Shown here: one piece after another, positions 23,921-35,668 of the stretch
How positions within the stretch are numbered: position 1 is the stretch's first letter
Layout: each line of letters opens with the position of its first letter
Assembly: GCA_947069175.1 (NCBI GenBank)
Contig: CAMTDV010000002.1
Span: 12,268,988-12,332,987, forward strand
Source of the DNA: Scalesia atractyloides
Taxonomy: Eukaryota > Streptophyta > Magnoliopsida > Asterales > Asteraceae
Direction of reading: 5' to 3'
Length of the DNA: 64,000 nucleotides
Translations under genes and position numbers: made by a program
Notes under the pieces: model-generated
The model's database searches: none
What the model saw: the letters and a program-made list of their open reading frames with translations, nothing else
What the model was told of the DNA's origin: nothing

Positions 23921-25187
23921 TGAGAGGCTATTAGATGCGCAAAAACAAGCCTTGTTAGAGGCTAATATTCCTAATGAGGAATTAGGCGGAATTGTTGATC
24001 AATTAGCGCCTGGAAAGGATGGAATCCTAAGATTTAATGATAGAATTTGGGTTCCGATCTTTGGAGGACTTAGAGATCTAATCCTCCAAGAAGCGCATAA
24101 TTCAAGATACTTTGTTCACCCGGGTGGTGACAAGATGTATCAAGACCTAAAGAAGAATTATTGGTGGATGGGTTTGAAGAAATCCATAGCCACTCATGTA
24201 GCTAAGTGTCTGACGTGTTCGCAAGTTAAGGCCGAACATCAGAAACCGTCAGGACTTCTACAACAACTTGAAATTCCCACTTGGAAGTGGGAAATGGTAA
24301 CTATGGACTTGATTACCAAGTTACCTAAGATCAAAAGTGGAAATGACACTATTTGGGTCATAGTGGATAGGCTGACTAAGTCAGCACATTTCTTGCCAAT
24401 TAAGGAAACATATAATTCAAATAAATTGGCTAAATTGTATGTGGACAAGATTGTGTCCCTACACGGTATGCCAGTATCTATTGTATCCGATAGAGATACT
24501 AGATACACATCTCACTTTTGGAAAAGTTTCCAACAATCATTAGGCACACGATTAAATTTCAGTACGACTTACCATCTGCAGATTGATGGTCAAAGTGAGC
24601 GTACTATTCAGACTTTGGAAGACATGCTTAGGGCATGTGTGATTGATTTAGGTGGAAGTTGGGATGACCACTTACCCCTAATAGAATTCTCCTACAATAA
24701 CAGTTATCATACTAGCATCAAGGCTGCTCCTTTTGAGGCCTTGTATGGGAGAAAATGTAGAACGCTCGTATGTTGGGCAGAAGTTGGGGAAGCCCAACTA
24801 TCAGGACCTGAGATTGTCTTGGAGACCACGGAAAAGATTATGCAAATCCTTGATCGTCTCAAAGCTGCCAGAGATAGGCAGAAGAGTTATGCTGACAAGA
24901 GGCGTAAACCTCTTAAGTTCCAAATAGGGGACAAGGTCATGCTGAAGGTATCACCCTGGAAAGGTGTGATGCGTTTTGGAAAGAAGGGCAAGTTAAGCCC
25001 TAGATATATAGGACCCTTCGAGATAATCGAATGTGTCGGCACTGTAGCTTATAAGCTCAGGTTGCCAGAGGAGCTTAATGGAATCCATGATGTATTCCAC
25101 ATATCTAATCTTAAGAAATGTCTAGCCGATGAGTCGCTAGCAATGTCGCACAATGAGGTGCAAATTGATGAAAACCTGAGGTCGTAG
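23916..25187 (+). pseudogene. Tekay-like integrase
   Basis: A 423-codon open frame. The zinc domain has His and Cys pairs (HNSRYFVHPG, CLTCSQVK). The core has Asp in TMDLITKLP, Asp in VSDRDTRYTS and Glu in QSERTIQTLEDML. The GPY/F region reads LSPRYIGPFEII, and the chain ends near VFHISNLKKCL. It would catalyse strand transfer and is the best preserved domain of this element. A one-base change near 25180 puts the chromodomain-like tail in another frame. Confidence 0.92.
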
Positions 25188-25320
25188 AGAAACCAATTTC
25201 AATCAAGGATCGACAGGTTAAGAAGCTCCGGAGAAAGATGATACCTATAGTAAAGGTTAATTGGGACGCTTTTAGAGGTCCTGAGTATACATGGGAGGTT
25301 GAGTCCACTATGCGATAAAA
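25180..25320 (+). pseudogene. chromodomain-like tail of the Tekay-like integrase
   Basis: In the shifted frame it reads EKPISIKDRQVKKLRRK, then VKVNWDAFRGPEYTWEVE and KYPHLF. This matches the usual C-terminus of Tekay-type chromoviruses, thought to guide insertion to chromatin. One stop interrupts it after STMR. Confidence 0.75.
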
Positions 25321-25341
25321 GTACCCCCATCTTTTTGAATA

Positions 25342-25379
25342 AAATCTCGAGGTCGAGATTTCTTTTAAGGGGGTGAGGA
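25342..25379 (+). promoter_or_regulatory. hairpin and polypurine tract before the 3' LTR
   Basis: A perfect inverted repeat AAATCTCGA-GG-TCGAGATTT (25342-25361) is followed by the PPT AAGGGGGTGAGGA ending at 25379. The PPT primes plus-strand DNA synthesis in this family. The hairpin is repeated in copy 2. Confidence 0.8.
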
Positions 25380-28300
25380 TGTAACATCCTGTAAAATTGT
25401 GTCCAATAATATAGTGACACGTGTTGTATTTTAAAATATAGACTATTAAAGACCAATAAGCACTAAAGGCGTCAACATGTTCAATCTGAACCTCTGAGTG
25501 ACGAACCGATGTTAGCATGCATAAATAACAGCATCTGAGTGACTAATATGTCAACATGCTTAAATCATTAGCCTCTGAGTAACTGATACGTCAACATGCT
25601 TAAAACTGGCCTCTGAGTGACTGATATGTCAACATGCCTAGTCTCTGAGTGACATCGGAATAACATGCTTGTAATAAGCCTCTAAGTGATCCTTTGTGAA
25701 TAACTAACTCTCATACGTGTCATTTGTTGGACGAGAGAGTTCAGTTTTGTAAAAATGTAAAAGTTGGATAATGGAGGGATTAAAAGTGTCAACATGTTAA
25801 TTATACCTCTAAGTGACCTTTTAACGAACCGAGAGCTCAACAATGTTTGGGCATAATCCCGGATATGCCAAGTATTGGCTACGGAGGGCTAAAAGTGCCA
25901 AAATGGTGTTTAAAAAGGTTTTTAGAAGCTTTTTAAAGTTAAGGGGCTAAAGTGTCAAATTTTGAATCTGGCCATGGGGCGGTCGAGGGCCGCGAGAGAC
26001 CTGGCCTGAGTCTCTCGCGCCCCGCGAGAACAGGTTTGACGAAGAAAGTTTTGTTTGGAGACCAAGCAAAGCTCCAAAACCATTTAAACGAAACCATGGC
26101 TTCTCTAAACTACTATGCCACGTTTTGGGACACTTGTAAGCTTCTTCTTACTCCCCTAAACACCTGTCTTCACCTCCTTTGAGTTCTCCAACTATGAATA
26201 GGTGTTCAAGTGTTCATTCCAACTTGCACCTTTCTTAAACATAACTCTTCTCCCTCCTCTGGAAGTTCCTAGCTGAAAGGAGCATCCAACTTAGTTCTCT
26301 TGCATTGTAGGAACCTCTTGTAAGTGTTCCTTGCTCTTGCATTTTCGTTTATAGGCTTTTATAGCCAAAAGTCAAGCGTTTTACAGCAAACGCTTTGACT
26401 TTCGGTTAAGACCATTATGGTCCAGCCATTGTTCGAAATAAACACGGCTAAGTGATCGTTATAAGATAGGTGTTAATCCGTATAAAGGGCACCTCCTGAA
26501 GATCACATTTACTAGACCAATTGACGGGTCAAAGTTATGATATTAAAAAGTCAAACAAGCCATTTTTCGGAAAAATTATAAATTGATCTTATACATGTTA
26601 TGAAACCTGTTTTGACACATAAACAAGTTGGTAATAATTATTAGAACATGTTCGGCTCGTTAATTTCAGTTCTAGGGTCGGTTCGCAACCAAAAGTCGTG
26701 AAGTTCGACGTCTGCTTTGACTTTCGAATGTGACCCGATTTAGATTAGTTACCTACTAATCTAAAGTTGCATTATGATCATAATATAATGTAGCATAACC
26801 CTCTGAGGTTATATTACATCATCATAATCAGAATCCAAGTTTATGCGTAAGCTCCATAATTATGCCATTTTGACCAAAATGCCCTTTTTACATAAATCAA
26901 GGTTTTAATGATAATAAGCTTAAAAATGAGTTTCCTACTGATGTAATATTATAAGGAGGATTATTTGGGATGTTAAACCAAGTTATAAACTGAGTTTTCA
27001 AGCAGGTCCTTAAACTATGTCGATAAATGACGGTTTTAGTCCTTGTGACTCATAAAAAGATTTTAATCAATCTTTTCAAGGTAAATCATTTATCTACTGA
27101 TATATTATATTAAATAACATATTTTAAACATTTCAATCTGATCCAAATGTCAGTTTTCGTAAACATCGTATAAAGACGTTAATTTACGACAAAAGCGTCG
27201 TTTCGGCGCATAGTATGGTTTTAAACCATATTATTGACCAAAAACTTGATACCTACTGATTTTAAAACTTATTTTAAACATATTTATAGTAGGTACATGT
27301 TATAAACTCAGAATCCCAAATAATTTATAAACTATGTGTAAAATGACCAAAATGCCCTTCGGTGCAAAATTTGGTCATAAAAGATAAATTACACATATAA
27401 ATAATGTCCTACTGATATTGTATCATAAATAAAATATTTTTACAGAATACTTATGATGATGAACCTAAAATATATTCAAGTTCCTTTTATACGGTATATA
27501 ATTACCAAAATGCCCTTATGAGGCATAATTTCGTTTTAAAACCTAAATGGGCATACAAGTTGATATCCTACTGATATCTTAACTTATTTTAAGTATAATG
27601 GCGTATATAACTTGTCCATGACTTATCCGGTTACCTAATATCGCTATTAAGCGCATAGTTACATATATGTAACTATTTTACGGAAATTAACCGAAACGGG
27701 TTTAACCTTGTCATTTAAGTTTCAAAATCCAGAATGTTTATAGTTTACCATATTATACAAGTCAAGTACTTTTCGGGATTAAACTACATTCTATCCGATC
27801 ATCGTTTAATCAAGCGTTATACGTAATGATCATGTACACTATTCGGTTTATAAGATCGTTAGTATTTAATTGGCTAGCTTATGCCATAATCCAGACTAGA
27901 GCCTTCCTGGTAAATGCTATCTACACTTGGTACTTTTGTATACGGCTGAGTTAATTAAAAATAAAAGAAGAAGACTAGCTCAGGTAAATACTCTCAACTT
28001 ATTTTCCCTATACAGGCTTGGGATACGGTAAATTATTACCGCTTGGTCCAAAATGCGGTCAATCGAATGCCCGCTTGTATCTAGTAAACCCGCATATTTC
28101 GTTTTAATCAGTTTTGTTTGATAACTTAAACATCGGGGGTTAAATTATCGTGTCCTGGATATCCTGGGCTCAATACATTAGTTATTGGCCACGACCTTAG
28201 CACGGGGTGTAGGTGTCACACCCCGACCCGCAGCGGATAAGGTGATCGGGGCATGATTGGGTTATCATCAAAGCTCATGACATTTATTAAACGTTTCATA

Positions 28301-29303
28301 TTCATTAATACAAATTAAATGGAAATTTACAATAATGTTACAACATGATCTAACTAACAATCTAACTTCTTTGTTCTCTTCTAAGGCATATCCTATGTTA
28401 TCCTTGCTTCAACCTGTTCACCTGTATCATGTGTAAAAAGGTTTTTTTGGATCAACATAATGTTGGCGAGTGAATCCTATGGAAAACATTTGAACAATTT
28501 ATTTAAATTGATTATGAAATAAGTGCACAACCAAACATGAGTAAAATTAGATGTAACTTGATCAACAATCATAAGATGTTAAATGAAACACTCATGAACA
28601 ATAATGGTACAATTAAAGGCACGCGATGCTCAACTCGTCTCTCACGAGGAACTGAGGGGCCTAATGAATGACTTGCATAAACATGATAATATGAATAACA
28701 CAACTACAAACAATATAAACTCAATGATACACACATGAACAATAATGAATTTGATGTGAAGCACGCGATGTTCTACTCGTCTCTCACGAGGAACTGATGG
28801 GCTTAATGTATGAGTTTCATGTAATTTGACAAAAGGAATATAAGTAAATCACAACAATAGAAACAATCTAAGTTTAAGTCATGATGTGGTATGGCACAAG
28901 TTTAAATAAATAAATTAATTAATTTCATAACACATGACACACCCCAAAACGTGTAATTTAAAAGGGGGAATTGTAAGATTCACTCACCGTGGGTGCGTTC
29001 GGTTGATGACGTTGAATGCACGCGAAGTGGTTTTAACCACGAGTGAGATTTAACCTAGATAAATTTCATTATGGTTTGGTAAGTAAACGGATTTTATTAA
29101 ACTATTTTAGTAGGATGGTTGGGTGCATTTTTGTGAGTTTGAGGCTATTTTCTAATCTTAAAAATGTTATTTTAAGTATTTATAATTGATTTTTAATTAA
29201 AAATAATTAAACAAAAAAAATAAAAATATTTTATTTTTTTCTGACCGTTGACTGACCCTTTGACCGTTGACCTGACCGTTGACCGGTTCGATGGCAGATT
29301 ATT

Positions 29304-29382
29304 GTGCGCTGAGTGAGGCTCGAACCCGAGACCTCCCGTACGCGTGCACGCAGCTCTACCAACTGAGCTACGTGTCTAACCC
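29304..29382 (-). repeat. tRNA-like module S1-a
   Basis: Sense (minus) hairpin CACGTAGCTC-AGTTGGTA-GAGCTGCGTG at 29347-29374, with one G-T pair. Box A-like TAGCTCAGTTGG; box B-like GGTTCGAGCC at 29317-29326. The acceptor ends do not pair. Confidence 0.85.
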
Positions 29383-29477
29383 GTTATATATCCGATTTTA
29401 ATTACATATATACATTAATTAGAATTAAACAAAAATCCTTTTTATTTTAAAAACGGTTTAAACGAAACGGTCATGCA

Positions 29478-29552
29478 CACCACAGGTCTCGAACCCGGGA
29501 CCTGTGGTTTAATCCAACACACAGTCCACCGCTGGACTGTGTGTTCAACATG
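29478..29552 (-). repeat. tRNA-like module S1-b
   Basis: Perfect 10-bp hairpin CACACAGTCC-AGCGGT-GGACTGTGTG at 29518-29543. The T-arm-like GGTTCGAGACC lies inside a longer CACAGGTC/GACCTGTG stem. Confidence 0.85.
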
Positions 29553-29640
29553 TTATATCATTCGGTTTTTATTATACTTAAGTACTAATTATTTATTTCC
29601 TTTTCTGCCTTAATTAAAAAGAAGAGATAATGGTCCGAGT

Positions 29641-29707
29641 CGGTGCTGAAGACCGGACTCGAACTCGTGACCAGCGATATAAACAAACACACAACTGTGT
29701 GTCTAAC
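29641..29707 (-). repeat. tRNA-like module S1-c, decayed
   Basis: The GTTAGACAC leader and a box B-like GAGTTCGAGTCC remain, but the hairpin is collapsed to ACACACAGTTGTGTGT. Confidence 0.6.
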
Positions 29708-29808
29708 TTGGTTATTATTCCGGTTATCAATACACTTAACATATAACTATATCGACTCCGGTTCAGTTAAACAAAAAATTTGATTTTTATTAAGGCAGCG
29801 TGTGTGAG

Positions 29809-29887
29809 ACGGGAATCGAACTCGAGACCTTTGTATGATTAACGTTTTATGTGCACACAGTCCACCGCTGGACTGTGTGTCTAACCC
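29809..29887 (-). repeat. tRNA-like module S1-d
   Basis: Perfect CACACAGTCC-AGCGGT-GGACTGTGTG hairpin at 29854-29879; T-arm-like GAGTTCGATTCC. Confidence 0.8.
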
Positions 29888-30321
29888 GATTAATATCATG
29901 ATTTTAATTAAACTTATAAGATACGAAAGTGCATCGTCTTCTTCACTGAAAAATAACCAGAGATGAAGTCTGACTGGTTCGAGATTTTTATCAGTTTTAT
30001 CAGTGTTTTACAGTCGATTAAGGTAAGATAAAAGTGAAAAGGAAAAAGGAACTGAGCGGAGAAATATACCGACAGGACTCTCTGTTTTCCGGCAGAACTC
30101 CGGCGACAGAATTCAACTCCGGCGTCAGGTGTCTTGCAGCAGCAAGTCTCCGGAAATCTTGGAAAGAGTATGGGTAACTTCGGTAAAGGTTTAGGGGATT
30201 CAGAAAAGCTCGGCAATGGGGAAACCGGTTTTCCGGCGACGAACAGGTTTATTCCGGCGGTGGAATTTCGCCGAGAAAAGGTGTGATTTTTGAGCGAAAG
30301 TGTTTGTCGTCGGTTGTGGGT

Positions 30322-30333
30322 CAATTTATAGGA
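30322..30333 (-). promoter_or_regulatory. TATA box of solo LTR S1
   Basis: The minus strand reads TCCTATAAATTG. It lies between the antisense module and the four sense modules, so transcripts would include the sense modules. Confidence 0.5.
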
Positions 30334-30583
30334 GAAAACGAGATGTATTTGGTCTGATTTTGGACTGCATTCGTTTATTTAAAATTTCCGGCGGTTTTGA
30401 AAAGTGTCGCGGACTTCAAACATCAGTTATAACCGATATCTGTTTAATGGTTTACGTTATAACGTAAATTGGTGTTAAAACTCGCGAGAATTCCGGGATT
30501 CCGACGACTGAACCGTTTGGGCGCCGGTTTTGAATTTGTAACGACACTTTATCAATTAAATGATTTTATTATACAACAAACAA

Positions 30584-30668
30584 AGTCCGCGGCGCAGTGG
30601 TTTGTGTGTGAGGTGATAAATCGCTGAGTGACTCGGTACAGACCCGGGTTCGAAACCCGGCAGAGACA
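30584..30668 (+). repeat. antisense tRNA-like module S1-e
   Basis: A perfect T-arm CCGGG-TTCGAAA-CCCGG at 30644-30660, preceded by GGTACAGA as in plant tRNA-Gly. A D-arm-like GGCGCAGTGGTTTG lies upstream. Confidence 0.75.
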
Positions 30669-32989
30669 ATTCATTTTTATTTTGCGATTTTTGACTGTTT
30701 TTCAAAAACTAAATATATATTCCCATATAATAATTGATTACGGATCGTTTAAAAATATTTTGGGCATTTAATTCGCAACGAAAATTTTGACTGACTGTTC
30801 GGTTGATAAATGGAGCGGGTTTGGTAAATCCGTTTTCGACGGATGTTACAGTAGGCATACACCTTTTGATGCTCATATGCAATGTTCCCAAGACGTTAGG
30901 GATGACTCCTTCGTGAGTCCTGAGTGGTGTGTATTTAATCATGTCTCGGTTTCTGTACTAGGCCCTGTATGTATGGACAAACATGTGAATCTGATACAAG
31001 GTTTCAAGGTCAACTTTCCCAAGTTAATAAAAGATTTTGGTGCCGTTTGCACTTAAAACCATTTTAAAGTTTTCAAATTGAGTCAGTTGGGTGTATTTAC
31101 CAGCGTAAGCTGACGTATCGTCCAAAGGCTAAACTGCAGGTACAATACGAAATAGGCCGGAAGCTGCTCGGTAGTGATAGAGGATCTTGCAAATCCTAAA
31201 TCTGCCTAAAGTTTGTTTTGTATTCTTTCCATGTACATTTTATGATCCGCCTGTGGATCTTCTATTATAAGCTTGTATATTATTTTATATTTTCGAACAT
31301 TTGGTTTGTAATAGTAATTTTACTCCAAGACTTTCGCTGTGCCGTGTTTAATTGACAATGATGTTATCAACTGACGTCACGATACTCCCCACCCGGGCCC
31401 ACCGGTTTATGGATTTCGGGTAGGAAATCCGGGGTGTGACATAAACTCTCTTCATCTAATACAAAGCTATTCTCTTGTACACTTGTGCTCAACTATTACA
31501 AGCAACCCACTTGCGATCCAACGTTCTCTTTAACAACTTTTACAACCAAAACCCAACAACACTAAGTCGGCTAAGCTTACTTAGACCATGTTCTAAGGCC
31601 GCACGCGAGTTGAAGAAACTAACTCCGTGACACTAGGCTATCCTACTTTCAATCCACCACCTCACTTGATGATTTCTATGTGTAACCACAAATTATGTTC
31701 AACCTTCAATTGAGTAATAAGGCTACGACATGTCCCCAAACATTATCATGTTCGGGATGCATGCACCTAGCTTGCTTACTTGGTCGATACATAGTTTCGT
31801 GAAGTATTTCTTTTTATTCCATTCATGACCATCCGAATTGTCATTATAACAATTTATGTATTGGTGAATCCTACGAAAGAGGTTAAAGGACGCTTATCCT
31901 CCTACCTCCATGCATGACATCTATGAAATCTATGACTTATATGATGGACTTAATGATATCTTATATAATATATACGTAAATAAGACTTTTACATAACCAA
32001 ACTTTTGACAATAATCATATGGTTACTTGTCCTAACATTAGGTTACTAGGACTTAACCTCCTCGTTACGATTCTAATAGGCATGACCCATGAAATCACAA
32101 CCACCCTACGGGGTTTATAGTGTCAAAAATGAGTGTTAACGTCTAGATAAATACTTTTAAGGATACATACTTTTGCATACCTTAAACTCTCAATCCGAAT
32201 CCTCCATTATCATTCCAATACTCACACACCTACATTTCCTCGTATAGGATAACTCGGTGTTCTGTTCTTCAACCAATCAAACTCTTCACTGCATTTAACA
32301 AAGGAAGCTTTGCAAAACCGTGAGTACACTCGAACACCCTTTTTACGCTTTACACTTTTGGGTGCAACATGTTAACCTGTCAAAAATGCACGCAATCACT
32401 TATACTTCTATGTAATCACACAAACAATCCATCATACATGCTATAGTTACGTGATAGACGATTTGTATACTTGGAACATTCTTATGTGATACTACTTGTC
32501 ATTAACTTCGTACGAGCCTCCCCTTAACATGTATAGCGCTATAGGAGTAACGCACCGCCCCGTATTTTTGTGGTCTAGAGGATTGACTTGTAGATCGCAT
32601 GCCATGTTTACATTAATCTAGTATACTAACTTAGCATGTGGATTTGTTTAAATGATTTTATACTTATGCTATAATTAAACTGTGTACTCGCCAATGCTTT
32701 TTGTGTTGAACTATACTTTTAACATGTTGCAGGTTGAGGATGTTGAATATGACGGAATCTTAGTAGGGACGACGTAGAAAACACATCTAGAATGCTAGGT
32801 TTTATGTTATAATTTTGTGAAACTTGTCGTATTTGAATTTAAGTTGTATTTGAGTTTATGTTGTATTTGACATTCGATCAATGAAATGAAACAGGTTTTG
32901 AATTAAATATTGTCGCAAATAGTGTTATGATGTCTTGAGCAATCTATTTCGTCTCACTCGATGTTTCCGCCATCGGTTAGGGTGTCAGA

Positions 32990-33250
32990 ATGATTGCTGA
33001 TATTTTTCAGTATCCGGAGTTTGTTGGGTTGTTTGCAGCTAGGATTCCAAATGCTTGAATTTTATTATAAACCGTGTTAAACCGAAATCGAATAAGAGTT
33101 CTTACAAAATAGGTGGTTCGGTTAGGGAGAATGTTCTAGAAATTGAAGGAAAAGTAAGGTTGTAGCAATTTAAGATTAACTAGTATTATTGCACCCGGTA
33201 TGTGTTCAAAGCAAATATGTCTATACATGCATTTAATTCACTCACATCAT
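32990..33250 (+). other. gene-fragment end and flank of the inverted-repeat region
   Basis: After the outer LTR, a possible acceptor TTTTTCAG precedes YPEFVGLFAARIPNA and a stop. A diverged inverted copy of this segment lies at about 38440-38510. The outer LTR inserted just upstream of the acceptor. The protein family was not recognised. Confidence 0.4.
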
Positions 33251-33449
33251 CATGGGCGCAGCTATGAAGGGGTCGGGGGCGCCAGACCCCCGAACTTTTC
33301 ACTCAGTAGTGTTATGTATGTATGTTTCATATATAATTTTTTAGGTATATACGTTTTTGACCCCCTGGTTTTATAAAAAAATTTAGGTATATACTTTTAG
33401 GTCTGGTGACTTCCGACCCCCCGGTGAAAATTTTCAAGCTTCACCACTG
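33251..33449. mobile_element. hAT-type MITE (199 bp)
   Basis: 8-bp target duplication CACATCAT at 33243-33250 and 33450-33457. Imperfect terminal inverted repeats begin CATGGGCGCAGCT and, at the other end read inward, CAGTGGTGAAGCT. Non-coding. It sits in the inverted-repeat region. Confidence 0.75.
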
Positions 33450-34833
33450 CACATCATTACAATTTGTAATGATGTGGAGAATTAAACGCATGTACGTGAC
33501 AATAGTAGATGTTGTGCGCTTGGGCCTCATGATTTTCTAGGATAATTTTCGGATAGCAGTTTAAGTACTTATTATTCTCCATGCTATTTTCGATGTAGAA
33601 TCTGCTTCCTGAATCTGAATCTGAAAGTTAACGTTGACATACAAGTTGAAATTAATTAAGTAGTTCCTTATATAGCAAATTATATTTAGGTTCTAGAGTT
33701 AGACTTATTATTATTCGGAATGTTTCGAATCATCACACAAGTTGAATGTTCATCCGGATTAAGCGGAATAATTACTCTAATATTGACAAGATAGTTCTGC
33801 TTTGTAAAGAAACAAAAAGACATGTTGGGTTCTTCTGCTAGTGGGTTTTATGAGTATAACAGAGAATAAATTTCTTGCACGAATGATTGTAAGGAGAAGT
33901 GTCGGGATTCAAGGGTTTAGTCGCCATTGTTTGAGTAGTAATATATTTATAGAAGAATAAGGTAAATACAGAGAGAAACGGAATGTTGCTCGGGGATGGG
34001 TACAGAAACCACCAAAGAATGTTTATGGAAACGGTGGTTACGAAAACTATCAACGCGGGGATGGGTACATAAACCACCAAGGGGATACACTACTATAACT
34101 TGATTTAAAAAGGAAGAATGATGGACAAAACCCTCATTACTACTCAATTTTGTGTTAATCCAAATTGCAACTTTCATGTAGAATCTGCTTCCTGTTTCCT
34201 TAAAAAGAAAAGGCACTAAGAGATGGTTAAGGATCGTTCTAATAGATTAAAGAGAAAAGGCACTAAGAGATGATCAAGGATTGTTCTAATAGATTAATTA
34301 AGTAGTTCCTTATATAGCAGAGTATAATCAGGTTCTAGAGTTAGACTTATTATTATTAGTATTTGGTATTTTGGTTGTTCATACAGTAACTAGAAGTCGT
34401 AATCTTTTTACTTTGAAACAAATCCCATTTTTTTCCTTTTACAGACACATGAAACCTCCAAGCTTTATGTTCAGTTCTTTATGTTCGTTAACTGTTCGTT
34501 TCTTTGAGAAGTAATGAATTCACTCGTCGGGCTTCCAACATTCTTCCTTTTTAAATTAAGTTATAGTAGTATATTTATAAAAGAAAAAGGTAAATACGGA
34601 TAAATGGTAGCTATGGGAACGGTGGTTACGGAAGCTATGGAAACAATGGCTACGGGAACGTTGGTTACGGAACCCTATTCTCATAAATTCCAATGTCCTA
34701 CGACTACAATCCTACATTATTGAAAATCACTGTATCACCACCGTGTATCTTCTGCAATACGTCTTTCTTCTTTCAACATTCATATCAAACTCACCGGTCA
34801 CATTATCCTACTGCTTGACCATTGTTAAACCCA
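33450..34833. repeat. degenerate gene-fragment repeats
   Basis: Contains an internal direct repeat (about 33650-33715 and 34294-34357, with AGTAGTTCCTTATATAGCA and GGTTCTAGAGTTAGACTTAT). It also has Gly/Tyr/Asn-rich coding remnants such as YGNGGY (about 34010 and 34625). Parts recur inverted at 35300-35640 and 38040-38460. No intact frame remains. Confidence 0.6.
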
Positions 34834-35109
34834 ATGGACTTCACTTTCCGAACAATTTATAAGCAACAGCAGCACCACCACCACCACTTTTCCAACCACC
34901 CATCATTGGTATACATCACTAACTTTACTATGTTATTCAATTTCACCAAGTTTTTTTAAATTATTTTGTAGACGATTTAGAGAAACAAAGAATGCGGAAC
35001 GAGATTCTTCGAGAACTAGAAAAGGAGAAAATGCAAAACGAGATACTGGCGTAGGAACTGAAACACCGGTGAGTATTGGAATCGGAAGTTCGAAGTGAAA
35101 GAATTCAGG
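34834..35109 (+). pseudogene. two-exon gene fragment, possible U1-type zinc-finger family
   Basis: Exon 1 (34834-34908) encodes MDFTFRTIYKQQQ followed by a His run and ends at a GTATAC donor. After a 60-bp intron ending TTGTAG, the next exon reads DDLEKQRMRNEILRELEKEK and continues with two stops. A short N-terminus plus an E/R-rich helix resembles a plant U1-type C2H2 protein family from memory. The splice phase does not fit cleanly, so it is decayed. Inverted relatives lie at 35600-35660 and 37922-38000. Confidence 0.4.
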
Positions 35110-35273
35110 TGCTTGTGATAATTTGTAATGGTGTAATGATATGAATTAATTAAATGCATGCATGGACTCAAGATAAAGCAGTTGGTATGTGTTCCGAGCG
35201 AATATTTACATACATGTATTGTTTTATCACCCTGTGTGAGCATTAGAAGCCCGACAAACAGTCTTGAAATTAG

Positions 35274-35668
35274 TCAGCGGTCATTACTTCTTAATGAACT
35301 CAAATTCAGAAAATTGTTCATAATGAACTCAATGATATCTACAACAGAAATCACATCTCCAATGCCACCGTTTCCATAGCCACCGTTTCCATAACTACTC
35401 AAACCATGGCGTCTAAACCCTTGAATCCCAACGCTTCTTCGAAAATCTTTACACGGTATCATTTTGGGGGATTTCGGTTTCACTACTTTACAAGCAGCTG
35501 AGAGGTTTCATGTGTCTGTAAAAGGAAAAAATGGGATTTGTTTCAAAGTAAAAACATTACTAACGTCAGTTGTGCAAGAATTCAGGTGCTTGTGATAAGA
35601 AAGTGAAGTTAGTGATCGCATACCAATGATGGGGTGGTTGGAAAAGTGGTGGTGGCGGTGGTGCTGCT
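35274..35668 (-). pseudogene. inverted copy of the gene fragment
   Basis: The minus strand reads KPKSPKMIPCKDFRRSVGIQ, then GFRRHGLSSYGNGGYGNGG and a hydrophobic tail to a stop at 35274. Upstream on the same strand are the His-codon run and the CATCATTGGTATG donor, matching 34880-34910 in inverted form. The family is unknown. Confidence 0.4.

Larger units (their letters stand above)
28214..30850 (-). mobile_element. solo LTR of the gag-only gypsy family (copy S1)
   Basis: The plus strand reads TGTCACACCCCGACCCGCAG ... GGATGTTACA, 2637 bp, with target duplication GTAGG at 28209-28213 and 30851-30855. It has the same ends and content as the LTRs of the element at 39028-47603, so its sense strand is minus. 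It carries four sense tRNA-like modules, one antisense module, a TATA box and a repeated CACGCG...ACTCGTCTC block (28619-28680, 28758-28815). No internal domain remains, which fits LTR-LTR recombination. Confidence 0.93.
3871..31441 (+). mobile_element. Ty3/gypsy Tekay-like chromovirus, copy 1, defective and nested
   Basis: Both LTRs begin TGTAACA and end GGGGTGTGACA. The 5-bp target duplication TAAAC lies at 3866-3870 and 31442-31446. The order is 5' LTR, tRNA-Met type primer site, an extra upstream ORF, gag, protease, RT, RNase H, integrase, chromodomain-like tail, polypurine tract and 3' LTR. The RT-before-integrase order and the tail place it in Ty3/gypsy chromoviruses; Tekay is the likeliest clade. 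It is interrupted by a copia element in RT and a solo LTR in the 3' LTR. It carries an in-frame stop in gag, a deletion in RT and frameshifts in RNase H and the tail, so it cannot make its own proteins. Confidence 0.92.
25380..31441 (+). repeat. 3' LTR of Tekay-like copy 1, split
   Basis: TGTAACATC at 25380 and GGTGTGACA at 31441. The two parts, 25380-28213 and 30856-31441, total about 3420 bp and match the 5' LTR. A solo LTR interrupts it. Confidence 0.92.
3470..31632 (+). mobile_element. 587-bp solo LTR, split by the Tekay-like element
   Basis: The left part, 3470-3870, starts TGTCACGCC. The right part, 31447-31632, ends CCGTGACA, so the ends are inverted repeats. The flanks share CTAG (3466-3469 and 31633-31636). 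A TATAAATA box lies at 3801. Joining the parts across the inner element gives about 587 bp and no internal domain. It sits inside the outer LTR and was later hit by the chromovirus. The superfamily is not determined. Confidence 0.65.
2209..32989 (+). mobile_element. outermost solo LTR, split by later insertions
   Basis: It begins TGTAACGCC at 2209 and appears to end GGTGTCAGA at 32989. The flanking 5-bp repeat ATGAT is at 2204-2208 and 32990-32994. After removal of nested DNA (3470-31632 and one 4-bp repeat) about 2.6 kb remain. A TATATAAA box at 2811 gives an LTR-like U3/R layout. No internal domain remains, so a solo LTR fits. The 3' terminus ends in GA rather than CA, which lowers certainty. 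It is the oldest layer of the nest. Confidence 0.6.

Noticed and set aside
30584..30668. Functional tRNA-Gly gene
   Set aside because: Only the T-arm half matches; the acceptor and anticodon stems are not formed.
31442..31632. Part of the chromovirus LTR
   Set aside because: It follows the TAAAC target duplication and continues the 587-bp LTR that starts at 3470.
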